The position numbers and the translations under genes are program-made. Below the pieces are notes generated by a model, which ran no database searches, had not been told where the DNA came from, and saw only the letters and a list, made by a program, of their open reading frames with translations. Shown one piece after another: positions 1-4,923 of a DNA stretch of 5,828 nucleotides. The DNA lies in NCBI GenBank assembly GCA_018901375.1, contig JAHIEP010000114.1, positions 1 to 5,828 on the forward strand, read 5' to 3'. Source of the DNA: Nanobdellota archaeon (GTDB taxonomy: Archaea > Nanobdellota > Nanobdellia > Pacearchaeales > GW2011-AR1). Each line of letters starts with the position of its first letter. Positions within the stretch are counted from its first letter, which is position 1.

Positions 1-269
1 ATTTGGGAAATTTTTTAGTTTGTCGAGGGTGATTGGGTTATGTGGCTTGGCTTAGTGAATTTCTTACAACGGACTTAAACGGACTTGGGACGGACTTAAA
101 CGGACTTGAGACGGTACCCTCGCCAATTTTGGATTAATATTGGCTGGGGCATGCTAACTTGCATGGATTTTTGTTTTTGGGGTTTGTTATTGGTTTTAGG
201 ATTATTTTAAGTTGGTAGTTGGATTTACTTTGTTTATGAGTATCGGAGATACTGTTGATTATAATAATT
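1..269. other. Left-edge intergenic stretch, no convincing gene
   Basis: No supportable coding region is visible. All three minus-strand frames are stopped within the first 54 bases. One plus frame is open from base 2 to a TAG at 53-55, which could be the last 17 codons of an upstream gene but is too short to call. The stretch holds the CGGACTT tandem repeat (70-114) and two small inverted repeats. One is GCCAAT/ATTGGC (122-127 with 139-144, 11-base loop) and the other is CATGC/GCATG (150-154 with 161-165, 6-base loop). Their arms are too short to be called a terminator with confidence. From about 168 the sequence is T- and G-rich up to the TATA box of the first gene. Confidence 0.5.
70..114. 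repeat. Tandem CGGACTT repeat, 21-base unit of two half-units
   Basis: Four copies of CGGACTT start at 70, 80, 91 and 101, and a fifth partial CGG starts at 112. The spacing alternates 10, 11, 10, 11, so the array is two 21-base units (70-90 and 91-111) that differ at one base (GGGA against GAGA at the end). The mean period of 10.5 bases equals one turn of B-DNA, so every copy faces the same side of the helix. No function is known to me. Similar short phased motifs lie at 671-690 and 761-799. Confidence 0.85.
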
Positions 270-277
270 TTTATAAA
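270..277 (+). promoter_or_regulatory. Archaeal TATA box for the 299-601 gene
   Basis: TTTATAAA is centred about 25 bases before the ATG at 299, the distance expected when transcription begins at or next to the start codon. The upstream flank is A-rich (ataataat), as is common for the BRE element. This placement favours the ATG at 299 over the in-frame ATG at 284, which would be only 10 bases from the box. Confidence 0.6.
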
Positions 278-298
278 GGGTGAATGTTTCTAGGTGGG

Positions 299-601
299 AT
301 GAAACTTCGTGGAGATGAGAAATTGGTTGTGAAGGTTGGGGAGGAGTATCACGTCGGTGTTCAGTTGTTTGAAGGTAGTGATTTTTATTTTAGAGAGGTT
401 TATTGTGATGCTGAGGAATTCGTTTATTCTTGTGGTATTTTTTCGAGGGATAATCCTAGTGGGTATTATGGAACTAGTGAGGTTGTCGAGGAGCTTGAGG
501 GTATTTGTAGGCATGTTGATGATTTGGGTTATGGGGAGATGTTTAGGCAGGATAGAGTTAGGGATTTGATTAATCTTGAGGTTATGTTTGGGAAGCGGTA
601 G
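299..601 (+). CDS. Small hypothetical protein, 100 residues
   Basis: The family is not recognised. The start at 299 was chosen because a TATA box lies about 25 bases upstream, the same spacing as at four other genes here; an in-frame ATG at 284 would add five residues (MFLGG). The protein looks soluble and acidic, with no signal peptide or membrane segment. Residues 8-48 read as alternating strands (KLVVKV, YHVGVQLF, FYFREVY) and about 59-95 as helices, suggesting a small alpha/beta fold. Three cysteines (36, 45, 70) are present but form no CxxC pair. It is followed by a palindrome and T-tract that look like a terminator, so it is probably a single-gene transcript. Codons are G- and T-rich like the neighbouring host genes. 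The promoter and terminator signals on both sides are the main reason to believe it is a real gene. Confidence 0.6.
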   Translation: MKLRGDEKLVVKVGEEYHVGVQLFEGSDFYFREVYCDAEEFVYSCGIFSRDNPSGYYGTSEVVEELEGICRHVDDLGYGEMFRQDRVRDLINLEVMFGKR

Positions 602-612
602 TTGATTGGATT

Positions 613-642
613 TAATTCTTAAGAATTATGGTTTTGTTTTTT
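613..642 (+). terminator. Palindrome plus T-tract after the first gene
   Basis: A perfect 16-base palindrome centred on CTTAAG (613-628) lies 11 bases after the stop codon. It is followed by a T-rich run, gttttgtttttt (631-642). In archaea a T-tract alone can terminate transcription, so the T-run is the stronger signal; the palindrome has no unpaired loop and is AT-rich. Confidence 0.5.
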
Positions 643-670
643 AGAGAGAGGTAAGGAAATTATTTTTAGC

Positions 671-690
671 CGCGGATTCTCGCGGATTTA
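671..690. repeat. Tandem 10-base motif CGCGGATT(CT/TA)
   Basis: Two adjacent copies, CGCGGATTCT and CGCGGATTTA, differ only in the last two bases. The core resembles the ACGCGAATT copies at 761 and the ACGGATT words at 3977 and 4007, and more loosely the CGGACTT array at 70. It may be a remnant of a longer array; no function is known to me. Confidence 0.7.
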
Positions 691-760
691 GAAACATAGG
701 CTTGCCTTGTCTTTCGAGGTGGGGTTTGGAAAATGAAGTTTTGTGTGCATGATAAATGGG

Positions 761-799
761 ACGCGAATTAACGCGAATTTAAAAAATTGACGCGATTTT
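761..799. repeat. Tandem ACGCGAATT motif plus a displaced third copy
   Basis: ACGCGAATTA (761-770) is followed directly by ACGCGAATTT (771-780). A third related copy, ACGCGATTTT, begins at 790, 19 bases after the second. CpG-containing words of this kind stand out against the C-poor plus strand around them. It shares the 10-base period of the 671-690 repeat. Confidence 0.7.
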
Positions 800-907
800 G
801 TTTTTAGATTAATTTTTCCTTAGCCTGTCTATGCGAGCAAGCTAAGCGTATCCCGAAGGAATTTGTAATATTATAAAGATTGTATAGTTTAAATGTCTTT
901 CGGAATC

Positions 908-1486
908 TCAGATTATCTTTAGCATTTTGTGATAGACTTGGGCGGTGATTTTGCAGTCGGCTAGGGCGTCGTGGGCTTTGGTGTAGTCGATGTCGAAGAA
1001 GTCTGCGATTGTTCCAAGGTTTGCTTTGAGATGTGATGGTACGGTTCCGTTTTTTCTTAAGTGTCTCCATGTTTGCATTGTGTCGAAAGATTGGTGGTGG
1101 AACTGTAAGAAACCAGGGTTTCTTACCAACTTCCCTTGTTGTTGTGCTTGGTCGAAGAGGGCGGAGAGGAAGTTTTTGTCGAATGCGATGTTGTGGCCTA
1201 GGAGTGGGGTTTGTTGGAGGGAGTTGTCTTCGATGAATGTGTTGATTTGGTTGCAGGCGGTGTAGGGTGGGACGGCTATAAGGTTGTGGTGTTCGAGGTT
1301 GATTTTGTTGACGGCGAGGGCTTGGGGGTTTGGGTTGTAGTGGGCGTGTTTGATGAAGATATGGTTGTGTTCGAGGATGTTGAGGTGGGTTTTTTTGATG
1401 TCGGCTAGGAGGAGGCCTACGGTTAGGGTTTTGTTGAAGTTTGGGGAGAGTCCGGTTGTTTCGGTGTCGATGACTAGGTGGTGCAT
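908..1486 (-). CDS. DEDDh 3'-5' exonuclease, DnaQ/epsilon-like
   Basis: A 192-residue stand-alone exonuclease of the DnaQ/RNase T superfamily, which removes nucleotides from 3' ends of DNA or RNA using two metal ions. All catalytic motifs are visible: Exo I DTETTGL (D7, E9), Exo II GHNIAFDKNFL (D103) and Exo III AHDALADC (H172, D177), where histidine five residues before the last aspartate defines the DEDDh class. Between them, SFDTMQTW (133-140) and the L-x-x-I-A-D-F-F helix (157-164) fit the family. Length fits a bare exonuclease domain with no polymerase or helicase partner. The start is secure: Exo I begins at residue 7 and an in-frame stop lies six codons upstream. No TATA box sits at the usual 25 bases; the upstream sequence is a 10-base inverted repeat instead. 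The protein is unusually rich in His (16) and Asn (about 17), reflecting the C-rich coding strand. Whether its substrate is DNA or RNA cannot be told from sequence. Confidence 0.9.
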   Translation of the reverse strand: MHHLVIDTETTGLSPNFNKTLTVGLLLADIKKTHLNILEHNHIFIKHAHYNPNPQALAVNKINLEHHNLIAVPPYTACNQINTFIEDNSLQQTPLLGHNIAFDKNFLSALFDQAQQQGKLVRNPGFLQFHHQSFDTMQTWRHLRKNGTVPSHLKANLGTIADFFDIDYTKAHDALADCKITAQVYHKMLKII

Positions 1487-1493
1487 TGATTTC

Positions 1494-1516
1494 TTTCTTT
1501 TTTAGAAAAAAAGAAA
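1494..1516. repeat. Inverted repeat upstream of the exonuclease
   Basis: Arms TTTCTTTTTT (1494-1503) and AAAAAAGAAA (1507-1516) are perfectly complementary over 10 bases, with a 3-base loop. It sits 8 bases before the exonuclease start, where the TATA box would be expected. Read on the minus strand it would place a hairpin in a 5' leader or mark a regulator site. The arms are almost pure A/T runs, so low complexity is an alternative explanation. Confidence 0.5.
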
Positions 1517-1624
1517 TTTCTCTTCCGCCCATTTGGCGTACCTCTGTTGAGGCAAAGTAGAAAAAACTTAGATTCCAAAACTTCGTTTTGATTTAGTTTC
1601 ATGGTATATTGTGGAACATATATT

Positions 1625-1632
1625 CTTATAAA
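1625..1632 (+). promoter_or_regulatory. Archaeal TATA box for the 1653-1988 gene
   Basis: CTTATAAA is centred about 24.5 bases before the ATG at 1653. The alternative in-frame ATG at 1632 overlaps the box itself, so it cannot be the start if this promoter is used. The same 8-base word, CTTATAAA, is the TATA box of the TrmB gene at 3133. Confidence 0.7.
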
Positions 1633-1652
1633 TGTTTATTCTATTTTTTTAT

Positions 1653-1988
1653 ATGGCTAACGAGGTTATTCCGTTTGATGAAAGATTAGAAAGGATTGTT
1701 CTTGAGGAATTTGGAGAGGAGGCCACGTCGGAATTTATGAATATGTTAAGGCTGGGTAAGGCGGCGTATGAGCATGGTTATGCTGGATTTGCTACAAAGG
1801 AAAAGGTGATGGAGTGGGCTGGTAGGATGTACGATGGTGGGGTAGAACAAAGGAAGATTAGAAGCGGTGAAGCTTGTGGTATGATTTTAATAAATTTTAG
1901 CGATGTTATGAATGCTGGTGCGTATTTGAGTGAGCTTGGTGAGAGAGATGGTTATCTTAGCGGATGTGAAGTTGATGGTGTTGCTTAG
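1653..1988 (+). CDS. Small acidic hypothetical protein, 111 residues
   Basis: The family is not recognised. The start at 1653 (MANEVIPFDE) is preferred because a TATA box lies about 25 bases upstream; the longer reading from 1632 would add a hydrophobic MFILFFY that is really promoter DNA. The protein is acidic and predicted to be mostly helical: helices at roughly 8-42 (DERLERIVLEEFGEEATSEF onward), 48-62 (TKEKVMEWAGRMY) and 82-98 (NFSDVMNAGAYLSEL). No cysteine cluster, signal peptide or membrane segment is seen. It is divergent from the exonuclease across 166 bases and converges on the 350-residue gene with a gap of 35 bases, so it is transcribed alone. A run of five T (2012-2016) after the stop could help termination. 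Codon use is G- and T-rich like the other host genes. No function can be assigned. Confidence 0.7.
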   Translation: MANEVIPFDERLERIVLEEFGEEATSEFMNMLRLGKAAYEHGYAGFATKEKVMEWAGRMYDGGVEQRKIRSGEACGMILINFSDVMNAGAYLSELGERDGYLSGCEVDGVA

Positions 1989-2023
1989 GTTTGATGTTGA
2001 GGGTTGAATTGTTTTTGAGGTGA

Positions 2024-3076
2024 TTAAATGCTCCAATTATAATCTTTGAGTTTTCCATCTCTGCTTGGGTCCCAGAATGCGGTTTTGTCGTGGCCGAGTG
2101 TTCTGATTGCTCTTGCTAATAAAATGTTTTTTTCTGCTAGGTGAAGTTTTCTTAGTTTGTCTTTTCTTGTTATTGATTTGTCGAGGATGAGGATATTGTT
2201 TTCTAATTTTTTGTAGTAGTTTTCTATTAGGTTTTTGCTGAAGATTGGGAATGGGTTCATTTCTAGTGGGGTTAGATTGTGTTGCTTGTATTGGTCTTTT
2301 ATTATTGCGATGTATGCAGCGATGTCGTGAGGGTAGAAGGTTATTATGTTAGAATTTTCTTGGTCTGTTTCGTAGGTGAATCTGAAATTTGTTACATCGT
2401 GCATTACTCTTTGACTAACTGGTTTTCCTGTCGAATCTTGTAATGTTCCTGGTTTTAGGGTTAGGACTGTGGCTAGGTTGTCTTGGCTTCTTACTGCTGG
2501 TATACCATTTATTTTGAATATGTAATGAGGGACGTCTTTTCTACGTGAAGGGACTTGGACTAGTGCGGTTGCTCCTTCTTGTTTTGCTCTTTTGGCGTCG
2601 CTGTATATTTTTGTTTTTATTGGTTCTTCGGAGTTTTCTGAATAGGCGAAAAGTTTTAGGGCGTGTGCGGCGAAGATATATGGGATGACTCTTTTTGTTC
2701 GGTCGCCCCAGTTTGGTCTGAAGCTGATTCCTTGGGAGAAGATGTTTTCTTCGGGGATTGTTTCGAGTTTGCTTAGAGCTTCTTTTCTTAGGATTAGGGG
2801 GGTTGTTGATGAGTTGTAGCAATCTGTTTTTGTTGTTGGGTGTGGGATGTGGACGTAGTCGCCGTGCTTGAAACATTTTCTTGAGGCTTGGCTGTCGTAG
2901 ATTGTGTTTTTGTGATATTGTCCTGGGACTAGTTGAGCGTAGAGGAGAAGGGCTTGGTTGTCTTGGTCTAGGTTGTATATTTGTTCCACTAGGTTTCTTT
3001 GATTGTTGACGCTTCTTACGTGAAGGTCTTTTATTTTTGCGTTTGTTCTTTGTTTGAAATATGCTTTCTTTGCCAT
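2024..3076 (-). CDS. Hypothetical protein, 350 residues, probably archaeal
   Basis: No family is recognised with confidence. The start is supported by a TATA box about 24 bases upstream and by the absence of a Shine-Dalgarno site. The N-terminal 30 residues are basic (MAKKAYFKQRTNAKIKDLHV). A Cys/His cluster follows at 68-86 (C68, H71, H76, H79, C86), which might bind zinc. Residues 150-195 hold a basic stretch with VPSRRKDVPHYIFKING, and the C-terminus (310-350) has a long helix followed by the charged, aromatic tail WDPSRDGKLKDYNWSI. No signal peptide or transmembrane helix is seen, so it is probably cytoplasmic. Basic segments and the possible zinc site would suit nucleic-acid binding, but that is inference. 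It is divergent from the TrmB regulator, which could control it through the shared 85-base promoter region. High Asn, Thr, Gln and His content reflects the C- and A-rich coding strand. Confidence 0.85.
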   Translation of the reverse strand: MAKKAYFKQRTNAKIKDLHVRSVNNQRNLVEQIYNLDQDNQALLLYAQLVPGQYHKNTIYDSQASRKCFKHGDYVHIPHPTTKTDCYNSSTTPLILRKEALSKLETIPEENIFSQGISFRPNWGDRTKRVIPYIFAAHALKLFAYSENSEEPIKTKIYSDAKRAKQEGATALVQVPSRRKDVPHYIFKINGIPAVRSQDNLATVLTLKPGTLQDSTGKPVSQRVMHDVTNFRFTYETDQENSNIITFYPHDIAAYIAIIKDQYKQHNLTPLEMNPFPIFSKNLIENYYKKLENNILILDKSITRKDKLRKLHLAEKNILLARAIRTLGHDKTAFWDPSRDGKLKDYNWSI

Positions 3077-3095
3077 GTTATTTAGAGTAAATTAG

Positions 3096-3103
3096 TATAT
3101 AAA
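3096..3103 (-). promoter_or_regulatory. Archaeal TATA box for the 350-residue gene
   Basis: On the minus strand this reads TTTATATA, centred about 24 bases before the ATG whose first base is 3076. With the plus-strand TATA box at 3133 it forms a back-to-back divergent promoter pair, the two boxes about 37 bases apart centre to centre. Confidence 0.65.
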
Positions 3104-3111
3104 TTAATGTG

Positions 3112-3125
3112 GTGATAAGTGTTAC
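3112..3125. promoter_or_regulatory. Possible operator between divergent promoters
   Basis: GTGATA-AG-TGTTAC is an imperfect inverted repeat of GTRAYA (half-sites 3112-3117 and 3120-3125). It lies between the two TATA boxes and ends 7 bases before the TrmB-gene box at 3133. The half-site GTGATA also occurs in the known TrmB recognition motif of Thermococcales (TATCAC-N5-GTGATA), but here the arrangement and spacing differ. A regulator bound here could act on both genes. It is a candidate only. Confidence 0.3.
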
Positions 3126-3132
3126 CCTAAAA

Positions 3133-3140
3133 CTTATAAA
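3133..3140 (+). promoter_or_regulatory. Archaeal TATA box for the TrmB-family gene
   Basis: CTTATAAA is centred about 25.5 bases before the ATG at 3162. The preceding cctaaaa gives an A-rich BRE-like flank. No Shine-Dalgarno sequence lies between box and start, so a leaderless transcript is expected. Confidence 0.7.
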
Positions 3141-3161
3141 GATTGTTGACTTGTTTTTGAT

Positions 3162-3923
3162 ATGGATTTGACACATAATAGTGTACCCTCTAAATTGGGA
3201 ACGAAAGTTCCAGCTTTATCGAGCAATAAGGTTTTGGAAGGAATTGGTTTGACTAGGAATGAGTCTGAGGTTTATTTGATGTTGCTTGAGCATGGTTCGA
3301 GTTTGGCTGGGGAGATTGCGAAGAAGACTGGTATTCATCGACGGAATGTTTATGATGTTACGCTTAGACTGATTAAGAAAGGTTTGATTGGATATATTGT
3401 TAATAATAATCGGAAGCATTTTGAGGCGGTTAATCCAAAGAGGCTTGGTGAGATTTTGGATGAGAAGCAACGAGATTTGGGTGAGGGGTTGGCTGATTTG
3501 GAGGCTATGTTTATGAAGGTTACTAATAAGCAGGAGACTTTGTTTTATAGTGGGAAGGAAGGGTTGAAGAATATTTTTGAGAGTCAGTTGGGGGAGAAGG
3601 GAGAGGTTTTGATTCTTGGGGCGAGTCGGAAGGCGTTTGAGGTTTTGCCGTTTTATTTTAAGTGGTATGATGAGGGTCGGGTTAAGAAGAAGGTAAAGGT
3701 TAGAATTATTGCGAATGAGAAGTTGGGGAAGGTTTCGTTATCGGAGGTTCGGTATATTTCGTCGAAGTATGCGAATCCGTTGGCGATTAATATTTGGGGG
3801 GAGAATGTGGCATTGATTATTTGGAAGGTGAATCCGATTGCGATTCTGATTAAGGATAAGGATGTTGCGGAATCTTATAAGAAGTATTTTGAGGCTATGT
3901 GGGTTTCGGCTCGGAAGGGATGA
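3162..3923 (+). CDS. TrmB-family transcriptional regulator
   Basis: A 253-residue archaeal regulator. Residues 23-90 form the TrmB winged helix-turn-helix: KVLEGIGLTRNESEVYLMLL opens helix 1, SLAGEIAKKTGIHRRNVYDV (47-66) contains the recognition helix, and LIKKGLIGYIVNNNRKHFEAV (70-90) is the wing. A short charged coiled-coil-like helix (92-120, RLGEILDEKQRDLGEGLADLEAMF in pieces) probably dimerises. Residues 126-250 form a C-terminal domain (ETLFYSGKEGLKNIF, VLILGASRKAF, KVKVRIIANE) like the phospholipase-D-like effector domain of many short TrmB proteins. It lacks the sugar-binding extension of full-length Pyrococcus TrmB, so a sugar ligand should not be assumed. The first 20 residues are extra and polar. 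It is divergent from the 350-residue gene with a possible operator between them, so auto- and cross-regulation are plausible. It is not cotranscribed with the downstream restriction operon, which has its own promoter. Confidence 0.88.
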   Translation: MDLTHNSVPSKLGTKVPALSSNKVLEGIGLTRNESEVYLMLLEHGSSLAGEIAKKTGIHRRNVYDVTLRLIKKGLIGYIVNNNRKHFEAVNPKRLGEILDEKQRDLGEGLADLEAMFMKVTNKQETLFYSGKEGLKNIFESQLGEKGEVLILGASRKAFEVLPFYFKWYDEGRVKKKVKVRIIANEKLGKVSLSEVRYISSKYANPLAINIWGENVALIIWKVNPIAILIKDKDVAESYKKYFEAMWVSARKG

Positions 3924-4068
3924 GTGATTGAGGGGATTTTGGGATAGGGATTTTCGTGGGTTCAGGGCAATGGAATACGGATTAGGGACAGGATTTTGTG
4001 GTTAACACGGATTTTTGTTTTGGTTTTTGTGTGGGCTTTGTTTGGGATTAGATAGTAGGGAGGAAAGT
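3924..4068. other. Degenerate intergenic stretch with ACGGATT words
   Basis: No gene is visible in these 145 bases between the regulator and the restriction operon. The stretch is very G- and T-rich and is peppered with GGATT words, including ACGGATT at 3977 and 4007 and ACAGGATT at 3988. They recall the CGCGGATT and ACGCGAATT repeats at 671 and 761 but are irregularly spaced here (12 and 18 bases between GGATT cores). No clear terminator hairpin or long T-run follows the regulator gene. Confidence 0.4.
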
Positions 4069-4076
4069 GTTAAAAA
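4069..4076 (+). promoter_or_regulatory. Archaeal TATA box for the restriction-modification operon
   Basis: GTTAAAAA is centred about 25.5 bases before the ATG at 4098, preceded by the purine-rich ggaaag (4062-4067) as a BRE-like element. The box is less canonical than the CTTATAAA boxes of the neighbouring genes. It supports ATG 4098 rather than the TTG at 4083 as the start. No GATC site lies in this promoter, so methylation feedback through the core promoter is not evident. Confidence 0.55.
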
Positions 4077-4097
4077 GAAGTTTTGGTTATTCTGATT

Positions 4098-4922
4098 ATG
4101 ATTAAGGAAGGTGGTTTAGCAATTGTAAAGTGGGCTGGAGGTAAGCGTCAATTGATTCCTCAGTTGGAAAAATTATTTCCTAAGAATTTTAAGAATTATC
4201 ATGAGCTATTTGTTGGGGCTGGTTCTGTTATGCTTTATCTTAAACAAACTAAAAAGATTAAGAAAGTTTTCATTTCTGATACCAATGAGGAATTGATCAA
4301 TACTTATGAAGTTATAAAAAATAGTGTTGGAGAGCTAATTATTCTTTTGAAAAAATATCAACAAAAGCATTCTGAGGAATTGTATTATATCACTCGAAAA
4401 GAAGATCCTGAAGTTATGTCAAAGATATCTCGTGCGGCTAGATTTATTTATTTGAATAGAACTTGTTTTAATGGATTGTATCGGGTTAATTCTAAGGGGC
4501 AGTTTAATGTTCCAATTGGTTCTTATAAAAATCCAGGGATTTGTCAGGAAAAAGAACTTAGGGTTATTTCTGAATTATTGAAGAGTGTTAATATTAAGGC
4601 TCAATCTTTTGAAAAGGTTTTGAAAAAGGCGAAGAAAGAGGATTTTATTTATTTCGATCCTCCATATTATCCATTAAAGAAGTCTAGTTTTACAACTTAT
4701 TCGAAAGATAGTTTTTTAGATAAGGAGCAAAAAGATTTGTTTGAGATTTTTAAGAAATTGGATAAGAAGGGATGTTTGGTTATGCATTCTAATAGTGATA
4801 CGAAATTCATTAAGGATTTGTATAGGGATTATAATATTCACCTTGTTTATGCTAGGCGGAATATTAATTCTGTGTCTAGTGGAAGGAGAAAGATTAAAGA
4901 AGTTGTAATTACGAATTATTAA
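4098..4922 (+). CDS. dam: Dam/M.DpnII-like GATC adenine-N6 methyltransferase
   Basis: A 274-residue alpha-class DNA methyltransferase that transfers a methyl group from S-adenosylmethionine to N6 of adenine, almost certainly in GATC. Visible motifs in order: KWAGGKRQL (11-19, motif X), ELFVGAGS (36-43, SAM-binding motif I), D61 after VFIS (motif II), the recognition segment NRTCFNGLYRVNSKGQFNV and PIGSYKNP (120-146), which is the hallmark of Dam, M.DpnII and M.MboI, catalytic DPPY (187-190), and SNSDT (231-235). Length matches Dam proteins (about 270-280). The start at 4098 was chosen for the TATA spacing; a TTG at 4083 would add MVILI and lacks support. It is the first gene of a two-gene operon, one base before the GATC endonuclease, whose cutting it prevents. 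Three GATC sites lie within this gene. The protein has cysteine where Dam proteins commonly have glycine (NRTCFNG), a mild change. G-over-C skew is weaker than in the host genes upstream. Confidence 0.95.
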   Translation: MIKEGGLAIVKWAGGKRQLIPQLEKLFPKNFKNYHELFVGAGSVMLYLKQTKKIKKVFISDTNEELINTYEVIKNSVGELIILLKKYQQKHSEELYYITRKEDPEVMSKISRAARFIYLNRTCFNGLYRVNSKGQFNVPIGSYKNPGICQEKELRVISELLKSVNIKAQSFEKVLKKAKKEDFIYFDPPYYPLKKSSFTTYSKDSFLDKEQKDLFEIFKKLDKKGCLVMHSNSDTKFIKDLYRDYNIHLVYARRNINSVSSGRRKIKEVVITNY

Positions 4923-4923
4923 T

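Larger units (their letters stand above)
602..907. other. 306-base gap between convergent genes
   Basis: No coding region is supported here. From left to right it contains a palindrome with a T-tract (613-642), a 10-base tandem repeat (671-690) and a second 10-base tandem motif (761-799). Next come an inverted repeat CTTAGC/GCTAAG (819-824 with 841-846) and another inverted pair, CCGAAGG with CTTTCGG (853-859 with 897-903, one G-U pair). Long minus-strand readings through this area are arginine- and proline-rich shadows of the exonuclease region. The gap is larger than the 35-base convergent gap at 1989-2023. Confidence 0.5.

Noticed and set aside
2..55. Possible C-terminus of an upstream plus-strand gene
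   Set aside because: Only 17 codons are visible and nothing in them is recognisable; any AT-rich frame can stay open this long.
70..114. CRISPR-like array
   Set aside because: The repeats are 7 bases with 3-4 base gaps; there are no spacers of normal size and no cas genes in the window.
867..895. TATA-like ATTATAAAG on the plus strand followed by an ATG
   Set aside because: The ATG at 893 is only about 19 bases away and opens a frame of 9 codons; no gene follows on that strand.
990..1408. Plus-strand open frames opposite the exonuclease
   Set aside because: Their products are low-complexity Val/Gly/Phe- or Cys/Trp-rich strings that come from the G/T-rich complement of the exonuclease gene.
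804..1532. Long open frame on the minus strand (242 codons) overlapping the exonuclease gene
   Set aside because: It runs in another frame of the same strand and its product is dominated by Arg, Pro, Gln and His with no domain. The overlapping frame at 908-1486 has all the catalytic motifs of a DEDDh exonuclease.
1576..1590. Small hairpin CAAAAC-TTC-GTTTTG
   Set aside because: Arms of six bases, mostly A/T, with no T-run and no gene ending nearby; likely to occur by chance.
2541..2876. Minus-strand open frame inside the 350-residue gene
   Set aside because: The product is almost entirely Arg, Asn, Pro and Lys, a shadow of the C/A-rich coding strand in another frame.
3295..3310. GGTTCGAGT resembling a tRNA T-loop
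   Set aside because: It lies inside the well-supported regulator gene, and no acceptor, D or anticodon stems can be drawn around it.
4083..4097. TTG start for the methyltransferase
   Set aside because: The TATA box at 4069-4076 is too close for a start at 4083 but is well placed for the ATG at 4098, and the five extra residues (MVILI) resemble nothing in the family.
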